Below are positions 1 through 10,478 of a DNA stretch of 23,278 nucleotides, in pieces. Numbering within the stretch: position 1 is the stretch's first letter; every line of letters starts with the position of its first letter. The stretch is from the NCBI GenBank assembly GCA_009787135.1, contig WRGP01000248.1, positions 1 through 23,278 of the forward strand. The letters run 5' to 3'. Position numbers and translations under genes: made by a program. The notes under the pieces were generated by a model. The model was not told the DNA's origin, ran no database searches, and saw nothing but the letters and a program-made list of their open reading frames with translations. This DNA comes from Bacillota bacterium. Its GTDB lineage: Bacteria; Bacillota; Clostridia; Christensenellales; Aristaeellaceae.

Positions 1-2922
1 GCGAAGGGCGCTCCCGGGGTTACTTCCGCGCGCAGCCAGAGCGTGGACGCGGGGCTGTCCAGCACAACGTACGCGTCCTGCGCGATGGGGGTGAAGGCGC
101 TGCCATCCGTCGAGTAGGCGATTGACGCGCCCGGCGTATCCGTTACGGTCTGTGTACGCGATCGCCGTGCCCGGGGTGCCTACATTGCCATCACGGTCTA
201 TGCCGCGGACATAAATCGTTGTCTGCCCCTGAGAAAAGGTGGAGGTATCCAGGGACACGGCGCCGCTGCCGCTGGTGCTCCCTGTGGTTTTCCATTCGCC
301 GCTGCTGCCGGCCCGTACTTGTATATCCGCTACCGCGTCATTATCTGTCAGGCCGCTCCATTGTACCGTGATATACTGCCCGTTTGTCCATGTGCCGGGG
401 TCCAGCGTAACCGTTGGTGTTGTGGGCGGGGTTCTATCCACGGTGAATTCCTTGCTCATCCACGCGCCGTAGTTCCCATTTGCGTCTATTCCGCGGATAT
501 AGATCGTGTGCTTGCTGCCCTCGCTGAGGGAGGCGCTATTGAGATCAAAACTGCCAGAGCCGGTGTTTTTCCCGGTGCTGATCCAGTTTGTTTGGCTGTC
601 GAGGCTGTACTGGATTTGGCCGCCTTCCAAGATGGTTACTTTCCCTTTTGGCGTCAAGTCCTCAATGCCGTTCCAGGTCACCGTTATGTTGTTGGCATCT
701 TTGGCAGTAACGATCACTGATGTTGGCGCGGACGGCGGCATCGTATCGGGCAGCCGGATGGCTTTTTTCCAGGCGTATTGTTCGGGATCCAGCGTATTGT
801 TATATATGCCATAGGCAACGACCATGAAGTAGTAGCACGTGTTATCTTGTGGAGGGGTGCTTCCCATAGGCGCATTATTATATACAGGGGTGGGCAGCAT
901 CGCCAGATCCCCGCCGGCTCCATCAAGTCTTACTTTGTACTGACCCGAGTTGATTTGGGCGGTAGTAGGCCAAAGCTTTTTGCCTTGGGTTGTGTACGTG
1001 CAAGTGGTTACCCAAGGACCCGGGTAGGGAATCTTAGCAATCTCTTCGTATTGATAGCCGTTATGCAAATAGACTTTATAGCCTCCTATGGCATTAGCTA
1101 CAATACCCGTACCCTTCGGCCAGCTTAGGCTTACATACCCGGTGCCAGAGTTTATGCCATTGCCGAACACTGTCTCCGTCACATTCGGCTTCTCTACGCC
1201 TTGAATATAAGTGACGCTCATGGTTATGCCGCCTGTGGTAAAGTGCACATAATCCCTGCCGCCGCTTTGTTTATACAAGGAAAACACGAATCGGATGTTC
1301 GTAGCCGTTGAGTTTTCAGTCAGTACATCGGCAATGGCCAGCCCCACACGCCAGCTAATATCACCTCTGTCCCGCCCAATAGCAGTGTCAATAAACTCAT
1401 CATCCAAAGGTATGGACTCACCATTTTCCAACAAATAAGAAAGAATACAATCGCCAGTTCCATTCTCAAACGTATTGTGCGTTGTCAAAGACGCGTTTTG
1501 CACCAACGTGCTGCCACGCATAGCCAAAAGTGGCGCTGGCAGCGTGAAAGTAACCATTTGTGAACTGTTATCATATAAGGAAATACTTTTTTTATCGAAA
1601 AATGTATCGCCATAAGAAGTGTTCAGACTAACAGGGGGATCCACCGTTACCGGATACACTCGCGCCGGATCCGCAAGCCAGGCATCATTGGGTGTATACG
1701 TCAGGCGATAGCTCCCGCCCCCGCCGGACAGTGAGACGCCTACACCTCCGCCGACTATACCCGTGGCATCATACATATAGGGGGCAAGAATGGTAGCGGC
1801 ATGCTCAGCTTCCTCGTCATAGATATAGACTTCCGACCCCATCTGAACCAGTTCAAGGCCTTCGGTATATACTTGGTACGCAAACACATGGCTACCCAAG
1901 TATTGACGAATGATGATATCTTCTTTGACTTTATCCTCACTACCGGTCAGTATGACGTCCGTAACCTCATCGAAAAGGCCATCGTACCGCATTTGCTTTG
2001 ATTCCGCGTCTTTGCTTCCAGATCCGCTGCCCGCGATGGTACGGTTGCGCCCGGGGTTGCGGAAAGTTTTACCACGGCCCCGCCCTCTTGACGGGGAAGC
2101 TGGTTGTTCCGCCGCTGTATCTTCAGCAAAATCTTCTTCCTCCGCGTGCGCTGTTTGAATGCCAAAAATACCCAAAAGAACATCCCGGAAGGTTCTTCCT
2201 TTTGCTTCCAATTCAGGCGCGGGAACGTCTTCTGGGATGCCAGTTGTTTCTTCTTCAGGTTTTTTTGTTGGTTCTGGGATTGGTTGTTCTGTGGGTTGGG
2301 GTGTTGGCGCCGCTGTGGGTTCAGGCGTTATCTGTGCCGTAGGGGCAGCGGTAGGTTCTTCTGTTGGATCGGCGGTTTGCACTTCTGTGGGCTCTGCGGT
2401 TTCATCTGGTACCTCCGTGGGCTCGGGTGTCGCTGCCTCCGTGGGCTCTTCTGCCCCTGTTGACGCATCTGTTTCCTCTTCAAGCGCTTCTGTGGATGTT
2501 TCACTTTCTTCAGGCGCAAGCGTAGCGAAGGGCTCATTTTCATCTTCGTCAGCGGTCTCTGGCTCTTCTTCTTCGATAATTGTCACCAGCCCCTCCAGCA
2601 TGATCGGGGTGAAGGTGATGCGGCCATCTCCAATGTTTAATGTCATCAATGCACGCCCTGGCATAAACACCGAGGCGAATTCGCTTTTAAAAAGCGCTCC
2701 GGTTTCTTCCCCTTCCGGTGTTTCCTCTTCGCCGGCTCCCAATGACAATATCTCTATGTCTGGGGAGAATTCCACGGTGACGCTGCCGTTTAGGTTATGC
2801 CGCATACGGTAATCATCCATGTCATGGAAGACTGTGGATTCCGCTATCACGTGGATCGAGGGGGATAGTATGCCGATACATACCGTTAGAATGACGAATA
2901 ACGCTGTGATCTTTTTTGACAT
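1..2922 (-). CDS. Secreted RHS/DNRLRE-type surface protein, N-terminal part, runs off left edge
   Basis: An uninterrupted minus-strand frame runs from ATG 2922 (ribosome site GAGGGGG) to the window edge. Residues 1-27 look like a signal peptide (SKK, hydrophobic core, cleavage near VIA-ES). Residues about 115-225 are acidic and then PT/PE-rich (repeated EPTE, APTP), a typical extended wall-spanning linker. Residues about 320-425 match the pattern that precedes DNRLRE and RHS-repeat regions in Bacillota: KEDIIIRQYLGSHVFAYQV, an APYMYDATG turn, then LTYTPNDAWLADPARVYPVT. Residues about 430-575 look like a DNRLRE-type beta domain, followed by two or more fibronectin-III/Ig-like repeats (about 735-920) marked by YIRGIDANGN and YVRGIDRDGN. 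RHS core repeats and a variable C-terminal toxin would be expected further left, but that is inference. Near 151-155 the convincing reading shifts frame (see findings), so the gene may be broken or misassembled. Confidence 0.75.
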   Translation of the reverse strand, partial: MSKKITALFVILTVCIGILSPSIHVIAESTVFHDMDDYRMRHNLNGSVTVEFSPDIEILSLGAGEEETPEGEETGALFKSEFASVFMPGRALMTLNIGDGRITFTPIMLEGLVTIIEEEEPETADEDENEPFATLAPEESETSTEALEEETDASTGAEEPTEAATPEPTEVPDETAEPTEVQTADPTEEPTAAPTAQITPEPTAAPTPQPTEQPIPEPTKKPEEETTGIPEDVPAPELEAKGRTFRDVLLGIFGIQTAHAEEEDFAEDTAAEQPASPSRGRGRGKTFRNPGRNRTIAGSGSGSKDAESKQMRYDGLFDEVTDVILTGSEDKVKEDIIIRQYLGSHVFAYQVYTEGLELVQMGSEVYIYDEEAEHAATILAPYMYDATGIVGGGVGVSLSGGGGSYRLTYTPNDAWLADPARVYPVTVDPPVSLNTSYGDTFFDKKSISLYDNSSQMVTFTLPAPLLAMRGSTLVQNASLTTHNTFENGTGDCILSYLLENGESIPLDDEFIDTAIGRDRGDISWRVGLAIADVLTENSTATNIRFVFSLYKQSGGRDYVHFTTGGITMSVTYIQGVEKPNVTETVFGNGINSGTGYVSLSWPKGTGIVANAIGGYKVYLHNGYQYEEIAKIPYPGPWVTTCTYTTQGKKLWPTTAQINSGQYKVRLDGAGGDLAMLPTPVYNNAPMGSTPPQDNTCYYFMVVAYGIYNNTLDPEQYAWKKAIRLPDTMPPSAPTSVIVTAKDANNITVTWNGIEDLTPKGKVTILEGGQIQYSLDSQTNWISTGKNTGSGSFDLNSASLSEGSKHTIYIRGIDANGNYGAWMSKEFTVDRTPPTTPTVTLDPGTWTNGQYITVQWSGLTDNDAVADIQVRAGSSGEWKTTGSTSGSGAVSLDTSTFSQGQTTIYVRGIDRDGNVGTPGTAIAYTDRNGYAGRVNRLLDGWQRLHPHRAGRVRCAGQPRVHALAARGSNPGSALR

Positions 2923-2977
2923 GTTTTTGTCCCCCTCGACGTAATTCCATTTGTATATGGGTTTCCTATATTTTCCA

Positions 2978-3007
2978 ATAGTATCCAGCCTATGATGCCC
3001 TTGTCAA
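2978..3007 (-). promoter_or_regulatory. Probable sigma-A promoter of the RHS/DNRLRE gene
   Basis: On the minus strand TTGACA (3007-3002), an 18-base spacer and TACTAT (2983-2978) lie about 55 bases upstream of the start codon at 2922. The -35 box is perfect; the -10 box and spacing are slightly off consensus. Confidence 0.5.
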
Positions 3008-3225
3008 GTTATATTAAGGAAACTTAACAATCCTTCTCATAGTTCGATTACTATTCAAGGGTATTTGTGAACAAAACAGGATTAGCGTCCCAGGCGGAGA
3101 CGAGTGCATCAAAAGTATCGCGCCCATTATTGTAGCATATCCATTAAAAAATTTGACGTTCTGTGCCGTTTTTTGTATTTATATCGTTATAATAATTCTT
3201 TTCGGCTTGACCCTTGATGCGCATT

Positions 3226-3274
3226 AGAAAGCAAAATCCCTTTCCTCCCGCCGTGAGGCGAGAAAAAAGGGATT
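3226..3274 (-). terminator. Imperfect hairpin with T-rich tail, candidate ppdK terminator
   Basis: Read on the minus strand, AATCCCTTT pairs with AAAGGGATT. An inner GCC-TCAC-GGC stem-loop sits between them, and the 3' side runs into TTTTGCTTTCT. This is the only hairpin here followed by a T-rich run, so it could end transcription coming from ppdK, although it lies about 190 bases past the stop codon. Confidence 0.4.
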
Positions 3275-3358
3275 CGCAGGGGATGATATATCCCCTTACG
3301 CGGGGGTCCGCGGGAACCTTCGCCGTTTTCCGCCTGCGGCGGAAAACGGCGAAGGTTC
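3235..3358. repeat. Array of four adjacent hairpins
   Basis: Four inverted repeats abut one another: 3235-3274 (imperfect, long); 3279-3295 (GGGGAT/ATCCCC around GATAT); 3299-3312 (CGCGG/CCGCG around GGGT); and 3314-3358. The last is a perfect 21-base-pair stem around TGC, beginning GAACCTTCGCC and rich in GC. Only the first has a T-rich flank. This could be a compound extragenic palindromic element, a structured 3' end, or a small RNA. Confidence 0.65.
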
Positions 3359-3461
3359 ATTTCGGCACAGAGCGCCGCCTGAACTATCTCAATTGCACGC
3401 AATCAAGATTCTGGCACGACAATGCCGAAATGCGCAGAACCCCCTGGCGTTCCTTCTTGTC

Positions 3462-6095
<2,634 letters not shown>

Positions 6096-6146
6096 ACACA
6101 TTTCTCCTCGCTGATCATTTTTTTGTTCTTATTTATACAACGGTTA

Positions 6147-6175
6147 AGTATACACGCTTTTCCATTCACTGGCAA
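6147..6175 (-). promoter_or_regulatory. ppdK promoter
   Basis: Minus strand: TTGCCA (6175-6170), 17-base spacer, TATACT (6152-6147). It lies about 50 bases upstream of the chosen ppdK start. No long palindrome was seen between it and the divergent rpiR promoter. Confidence 0.65.
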
Positions 6176-6225
6176 TAGATAGTGCACAAAAAAATCGCGC
6201 TGTTTTGCAGGATATGACGCCGCGC

Positions 6226-6254
6226 TTGCGTTTTGGAAAACGATCATGTAGAAT
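6226..6254 (+). promoter_or_regulatory. Promoter of the RpiR-flavoprotein pair
   Basis: Plus strand: TTGCGT (6226-6231), 17-base spacer, TAGAAT (6249-6254). Transcription would begin near 6261, downstream of the in-frame alternative start at 6233. This supports the ATG at 6290 as the regulator's start. Confidence 0.55.
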
Positions 6255-6289
6255 ACACTCAAACTTTATCGGCTGGAGGGCCTCCACAT

Positions 6290-7147
6290 ATGCAGGATTT
6301 GATCCGTAGGCTAAACCATACCGGCAAGCGCCTGAGCAAAGGCCATCGGCATATCGCGGAATATATCATGCAGCACTACGACAAGGCCGTGTTCATGACC
6401 GCGTCGAGCCTTGGCAAGCGTGTGGGGGTGAGCGAGTCCACGGTGGTCCGCTTTGCCGCCGCGCTGGGCTACGAGGGCTACCCCCAGCTACAGCGCGCGT
6501 TGCAGGAGCTTGTCCGGCACCGGCTAACCGCCGCGCAGCGCTTTGAAATGACCTCTGACATGAACCAAAACCAGGTGCTGCAAACCGTGCTCAAGGCCGA
6601 TATGCAAAACATCCGCTCCACCATTGAGGAGATAGACGTAAACAAGTTTGACGGCGCGGTCAACCGGATCGTGGGCGCGCGCGTCCTCTACGTCTTGGGC
6701 GTGCGCTCCGCCGCGCCGCTGGCGCAGTTTTTGGGCTATTACCTGCACTTTGTATTCGATAACGTCCACGTCGTTTCATCGGACAGCATCGACGTGTTCG
6801 AAAGGATCTCGCGCGTTAGCCGGGCGGATGTACTCATCGGCATCAGTTTCCCGCGCTATTCCACGCGCACGTTGGACGCGATGGGCTATGCCCTCGGCCG
6901 CGGCGCGCAGGTGATCGGCATCACGGACGGGCCCATGTCCCCGCTGATGGAGGTCTCCACGGAATGCCTGACGGCGCGGACGGATATGGCCTCGTTTGTC
7001 GATTCGCTGGCCGCGCCCCTGTCCCTCATCAACGCGCTGATCGTGGCCGTGGGCCTGCGCCGGCGGGACGAACTGGCGGAACACTTTACGCAGCTGGAGG
7101 AAATCTGGCAGCGCAACCATACCTATCTGGAGCGGGAGACAACATGA
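6290..7147 (+). CDS. MurR/RpiR-family transcriptional regulator (HTH + SIS)
   Basis: A 285-residue cytosolic regulator. Residues 1-77 are the RpiR-type N-terminal helix-turn-helix, with the signature GVSESTVVRFAAALGYEGY. Residues about 125-260 form an SIS sugar-phosphate-binding domain (VLYVLGVRSAAPLAQFLG, ISFPRYSTRTLDAMGYA). Family members sense phosphosugars and repress or activate carbohydrate genes; the ligand cannot be told from sequence. The start at ATG 6290 has GGAGG ten bases upstream. Its stop overlaps the next gene by four bases (ATGA), so the two are probably co-translated. Divergence from ppdK makes control of ppdK a reasonable but unproven guess. Confidence 0.93.
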   Translation: MQDLIRRLNHTGKRLSKGHRHIAEYIMQHYDKAVFMTASSLGKRVGVSESTVVRFAAALGYEGYPQLQRALQELVRHRLTAAQRFEMTSDMNQNQVLQTVLKADMQNIRSTIEEIDVNKFDGAVNRIVGARVLYVLGVRSAAPLAQFLGYYLHFVFDNVHVVSSDSIDVFERISRVSRADVLIGISFPRYSTRTLDAMGYALGRGAQVIGITDGPMSPLMEVSTECLTARTDMASFVDSLAAPLSLINALIVAVGLRRRDELAEHFTQLEEIWQRNHTYLERETT

Positions 7148-8349
7148 CGAGAACGGTTACCGTGATCGGCGGGGGCCCGGCCGGCATGGCCGCCGCTCTT
7201 TTTGCCAGCCGGGGCGGCGCTCAGGTGACGCTGCTGGAGCGAAATGAGAAGCTTGGCAAGAAGCTCTACATCACGGGCAAGGGCCGCTGCAACGTGACCA
7301 ATACGGCGGAAAACCCCATGGAGAGCATCCCGCGCAACCCTCGCTTCCTGCACAGCGCCTTTGCCTTTTGGGACGCGAAAGGCCTGCGCGCGCTGCTCGC
7401 GGAACATGGCTGCCCCACCAAGGAGGAGCGGGGCGGCCGCGTGTTTCCCGCAAGCGACAAGGCCAGCGACGTGACGCGCGCGCTGGAAAAAGCGCTGCGC
7501 TTGGCTGGCGTTGACATTCGGCTGCATACCCGCGTGCCGTCGCTGGCGCCTGTCCCGCGGGAGGGACCGGTAATTTGGGCCACGGGCGGCGCTTCCTATC
7601 CTGCCACCGGCTCCACAGGGGACGGATACGCCCTCGCCCGCGCGCTTGGCCATACGGTATTCCCGCCGCGCCCGTCCCTGATCCCGCTGACGACGAAGGA
7701 GGCATGGCCGCGCGCCTTGGCCGGGTTATCCCTGAAGAACGTGCGCCTCAGCGCCAGGGCGGGCAAAAAGGTGCTCTTTGACGGGCTGGGCGAGATGCTC
7801 TTTACGCACTTTGGCGTCTCCGGCCCGCTGGTGCTGTCCATGAGCAGCCATATCCTGGACGCGGACCTTTCCGCGCTCGCCGTATATATAGACATGAAGC
7901 CAGGCCTTTCTCCGGAACAGATGGACCGGCGTCTCACGCGGGATTTGGAAACAAACCCGCGCAAGCGGCTTGGTTCCATCCTGCCGGGGCTCGTGCCGGC
8001 GCGCATGGCGAACTTTTTGCCGGACCTGTGCGGCGTGGACGGCGCGAAGACAGCCGCGCAGATAAGCCGGCTGGAGCGGCAGGCCCTTGGCGTGCTGCTC
8101 AAGGCGCTGCCCCTTCCGATCGCCGGCTTTCGCCCGCTGGAGGAGGCCATCATCACGCGCGGCGGGATAGATGTGCGCGAGATAGATCCCAAGACGATGA
8201 TGTCCAGAAAAGTGCCCGGGGTTTTCTTTGCCGGGGAGCTGCTGGATGTGGACGCGCACACGGGCGGATATAACCTGCAGATTGCCTTTTCCACGGGCGC
8301 GCTGGCGGGGTGGAGCGCGGCAAGGCAATCATTTTCATTGGAGGGATAA
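7144..8349 (+). CDS. HI0933/YhiN-family FAD-dependent oxidoreductase (BaiN-like)
   Basis: A 401-residue flavoprotein. The N-terminus is a Rossmann FAD motif (VIGGGPAGMAAALFASRGG, then LLERNEKLGKKLYITGKGR), and the family-typical GKGRCNVTN follows directly. The C-terminus has ITRGGIDVREIDPKTM and the closing FAD motif GVFFAGELLDVDAHTGGYN. Relatives are annotated as aminoacetone-oxidase-like or BaiN-like; the physiological substrate is mostly unknown, so I give no gene symbol. It starts inside the stop of the RpiR gene (ATGA overlap) and converges with the alcohol dehydrogenase gene 15 bases downstream, with no obvious terminator between them. Confidence 0.93.
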   Translation: MTRTVTVIGGGPAGMAAALFASRGGAQVTLLERNEKLGKKLYITGKGRCNVTNTAENPMESIPRNPRFLHSAFAFWDAKGLRALLAEHGCPTKEERGGRVFPASDKASDVTRALEKALRLAGVDIRLHTRVPSLAPVPREGPVIWATGGASYPATGSTGDGYALARALGHTVFPPRPSLIPLTTKEAWPRALAGLSLKNVRLSARAGKKVLFDGLGEMLFTHFGVSGPLVLSMSSHILDADLSALAVYIDMKPGLSPEQMDRRLTRDLETNPRKRLGSILPGLVPARMANFLPDLCGVDGAKTAAQISRLERQALGVLLKALPLPIAGFRPLEEAIITRGGIDVREIDPKTMMSRKVPGVFFAGELLDVDAHTGGYNLQIAFSTGALAGWSAARQSFSLEG

Positions 8350-8364
8350 AGGCGGCTGTTACAA

Positions 8365-9558
8365 TCATTTCCGCAATATATACCCATACACCTTTTCCAT
8401 ATCCTCACGTCTGAAAATAACCGGGACCGGATATAGCGGATTTGCCTCTCGCAAAGCGCGTTCCGCCAGCAAGGGGATATCCTCCGCCTTTAATTCGGAA
8501 AGTTTGTCGGGAATCTCCATTTTGGCATTCAGTTCGCGAATCGCGGCTATAAAGGCTTTCGCGTTCTCATGCGCTGAAGCAGCCGCAACCGCCGCGCCTG
8601 CGGCACGCGCCAGTTCAGACAAAGGCTTATCAACCTTTCCGTCATACATATCCAGTATGTACGGCATGATAACGGCGTTTGCCAGGCCGTGCTGTGTGCC
8701 ATACTGCCCGCTTAGCGTATGCGCCACCGCGTGAATGTTTCCCACATAAGCGCGGGTGAACGCTAATCCCGCCAAAAAAGCGGCGTCCTGCATGTTTTTC
8801 CGGGCGATGAGGTTTTGCCCGTCGGAAAACGCGGTATACAAATTCCGAAAAATCAACTCAACCGCTTTCAACGCATCCTTGCGCGTTTGAGCGGTGTTGC
8901 TGTGTCCGATATAAGCCTCAACGGCATGACAAAGCGCATCCATTCCCGTCCAGGCGGTGATGTGAGACGGCAAGGAGACAGTTAGCTTCGGCTCCAGCAA
9001 GGCGTAAGAAGGGATTAGAACCGGATCAACAATGCCGTATTTCTCATGCGTGGTGCTGTCGGTGACCACGGCGGCTAACGTCGTTTCACTCCCTGTTCCC
9101 GCTGTAGTGGGCACGGCGATAAGCAAAGGAATCGCCTTTCGTACTTTCAGCTGTCCGCGCATTTGAGAAATGCTTTTTTTCGGGTGAGCCACCCGCGCGC
9201 CTACGGCTTTGGCACAATCCATCGGCGAGCCGCCGCCCAGCGCGATAATAGCGGCGCAATGCCCCTGTCTGTACAGTTCCAACGCCTCTTCGGTGTTTTC
9301 AATGGTAGGGTTCGGAACCGTTTTATCGTATATAACATAACGTATATCCCGGTCGCCCAGCGCCCGTACCATTTCCGTATGCTGGCCCTTGCGCACCAAT
9401 CCCGCGTCGGTCACAATCAAAACAGATTGAATGCCCTTTTGTGAAAGCAATTCCGCGAGCGCCGTAAAATCACGTAAAAATTCCGGGCGTTTGAAAGGCA
9501 GGAATACAGCGGCCAAACGGAAAGCGAACTGATATATCCGACAATAAAGTTTATACAC
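8365..9558 (-). CDS. Iron-containing alcohol dehydrogenase
   Basis: A 397-residue group III alcohol dehydrogenase that interconverts alcohols and aldehydes or ketones with NAD(P)H. The nucleotide-binding motif GGGSPMDCAKAVG and the PTTAGTGSETT strand are clear. The metal ligands fall in GMDALCHAVEAYIG (Asp, His) and HAVAHTLSGQYGTQHGLAN (two His). The open frame extends to 9729, but the extra residues do not look like the family. GTG 9558 follows GGAGGT by five bases and gives MYKLYCRIYQ, the kind of start seen in this subfamily; ATG 9570 has no ribosome site. The gene is more AT-rich than its neighbours and follows a small XRE regulator that may control it. The substrate is not predictable. 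Confidence 0.93.
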   Translation of the reverse strand: MYKLYCRIYQFAFRLAAVFLPFKRPEFLRDFTALAELLSQKGIQSVLIVTDAGLVRKGQHTEMVRALGDRDIRYVIYDKTVPNPTIENTEEALELYRQGHCAAIIALGGGSPMDCAKAVGARVAHPKKSISQMRGQLKVRKAIPLLIAVPTTAGTGSETTLAAVVTDSTTHEKYGIVDPVLIPSYALLEPKLTVSLPSHITAWTGMDALCHAVEAYIGHSNTAQTRKDALKAVELIFRNLYTAFSDGQNLIARKNMQDAAFLAGLAFTRAYVGNIHAVAHTLSGQYGTQHGLANAVIMPYILDMYDGKVDKPLSELARAAGAAVAAASAHENAKAFIAAIRELNAKMEIPDKLSELKAEDIPLLAERALREANPLYPVPVIFRREDMEKVYGYILRK

Positions 9559-9625
9559 TATTACCTCCATCAATATGCAAGTTTCAATGTCTGTCAACGC
9601 GAAAAAGAAATCTGCCCAATAGAAT

Positions 9626-9871
9626 CTAATGCTTAACCGCTTGTGCGCGTTTCCATGGATCGTCAGACTGGCCGACAAGATATCCCAGGGAAACGCCGAA
9701 GTAGGCCGCAAGGGAATATGCGATCTCAATCGAAGGGACGCGTTTCCCGCTTTCCATCATGCTGACAGCCGTCCTGCCAATGCCAAGGCAATCCGCCAGG
9801 GATTGCTGTGAGACGTTTTTGTTTGATCGAAGTTCCAACAGCCGGTTCCCGAAGGCTTCTTTAGAAAACAT
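9626..9871 (-). CDS. Small XRE-family helix-turn-helix regulator
   Basis: An 81-residue protein that is almost entirely a Cro/C1-type HTH: LRSNKNVSQQSLADCLGIGR, then TAVSMMESGKRVPSIEIAYSLAAYFGVSLGYLVGQ. The start at ATG 9871 has an AGGAAGG site. It lies 67 bases upstream of the alcohol dehydrogenase on the same strand and may regulate it or itself. Such short XRE proteins are common in phage remnants and accessory islands, which fits the stub of a second XRE gene directly upstream. Confidence 0.9.
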   Translation of the reverse strand: MFSKEAFGNRLLELRSNKNVSQQSLADCLGIGRTAVSMMESGKRVPSIEIAYSLAAYFGVSLGYLVGQSDDPWKRAQAVKH

Positions 9872-9897
9872 ATGTCATCCCTTCCTAAGTTTAAAAC

Positions 9898-9969
9898 GCC
9901 GTCGCGGCCTACGAGGCAGTCGATGGAGACATCGAAGTAGCCGGCAATTTCATGAGATTCCCGGGCGAC
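9898..9969 (-). pseudogene. C-terminal stub of a second XRE-family regulator
   Basis: Minus-strand codons read VARESHEIAGYFDVSIDCLV then GRDG, the usual end of an XRE HTH domain (compare IAYSLAAYFGVSLGYLVG in the intact neighbour). A strong AAGGAGGT site lies eight bases upstream, but the codon at start position is GTC. The helix-turn-helix part is missing. The simplest reading is an internal deletion that joined the original ribosome site to the last third of the gene. Confidence 0.55.
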
Positions 9970-10140
9970 GGTGCTTTACCTCCTTTCTTTCAAAATCCGG
10001 CCCACCGCTTACCGATGCTTCTTCCCCGGCCGGTATGCCCGCGGGCCTTGCCGATATGAATATAGAACAAGATCGTTTATTTTTCTCCAACGCCGCCCCG
10101 ATCGTATCAATCCAGACGTACCTCGTAGAGATACCGCGCT

Positions 10141-10335
10141 TTATTCTTGTTCCTCCTCAACCGGTATTTCGCCGTGATTGTCTTCGTAGGCCGAAACGTA
10201 GCGCATTACCGCAAGCTCTACTATGTTGGTTGGTGTTCTGTGCTCTGTGACCGCAATATGCTCCATCTTCTGATACCAGATATCCTCAAGGCGGAGCGTA
10301 AAAACTTTTCTCTCGTTGAGATTCTTAATAGCCAA
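10141..10335 (-). CDS. Ribbon-helix-helix (Arc/CopG-like) DNA-binding protein
   Basis: A 64-residue protein with the ribbon-helix-helix layout: a short strand (KVFTLRLED), helix one (IWYQKMEHIAVTEHR), the turn TPTN, helix two (IVELAVMRYVSAYED), and an acidic tail ending EEEQE. The start codon is TTG, eight bases after GGAGG, and a near-consensus promoter lies at 10360-10388. Proteins of this kind repress their own genes, often with a toxin, or control plasmid and accessory genes. I see no toxin next to it: downstream is only the XRE stub, upstream a broken RNA-ligase fragment. Confidence 0.72.
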   Translation of the reverse strand: MAIKNLNERKVFTLRLEDIWYQKMEHIAVTEHRTPTNIVELAVMRYVSAYEDNHGEIPVEEEQE

Positions 10336-10359
10336 TGGCTGTCACCTCCAGCTAAAAGA

Positions 10360-10388
10360 ATTGTAGCAGAATGAAATATTTTTATCAA
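10360..10388 (-). promoter_or_regulatory. Promoter of the ribbon-helix-helix gene
   Basis: Minus strand: TTGATA (10388-10383), 17-base spacer, TACAAT (10365-10360). It is 25 bases upstream of the TTG start, so the leader is very short. Confidence 0.6.
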
Positions 10389-10478
10389 ATGCTATTGACA
10401 GCCAATAACAGCCTCTCGATTAAAATAAAGATTGCGGGGGAAATCGTTTCGTTTGCCTTGACGCCTGCTTAAACCGCT

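Larger units (their letters stand above)
2923..3461. other. Gene-free region between the RHS gene and ppdK
   Basis: I see no convincing coding frame in these roughly 540 bases. The left part (2923-3200) is AT-rich and holds the promoter of the RHS-type gene. The right part holds four consecutive hairpins (3235-3358), then about 100 bases up to the ppdK stop. Short frames in this stretch have poor composition and no family resemblance. Confidence 0.6.

Noticed and set aside
2159..2812. A Ser/Val/Gly-rich 217-codon plus-strand frame, at first sight a low-complexity surface protein
   Set aside because: It is the complement of the PT/PE-rich linker of the surface protein; the repetitiveness comes from the other strand.
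3150..3180. Promoter-like TTGACG-17-TATTTA on the plus strand in the gap before ppdK
   Set aside because: No gene or clear RNA lies downstream on that strand, and AT-rich gaps give such matches by chance; kept only as a hint for a possible RNA through the hairpin array.
9559..9729. N-terminal extension of the alcohol dehydrogenase to 454 residues
   Set aside because: It overlaps the XRE gene and lacks a ribosome site, and the GTG at 9558 after GGAGGT gives the expected family N-terminus.
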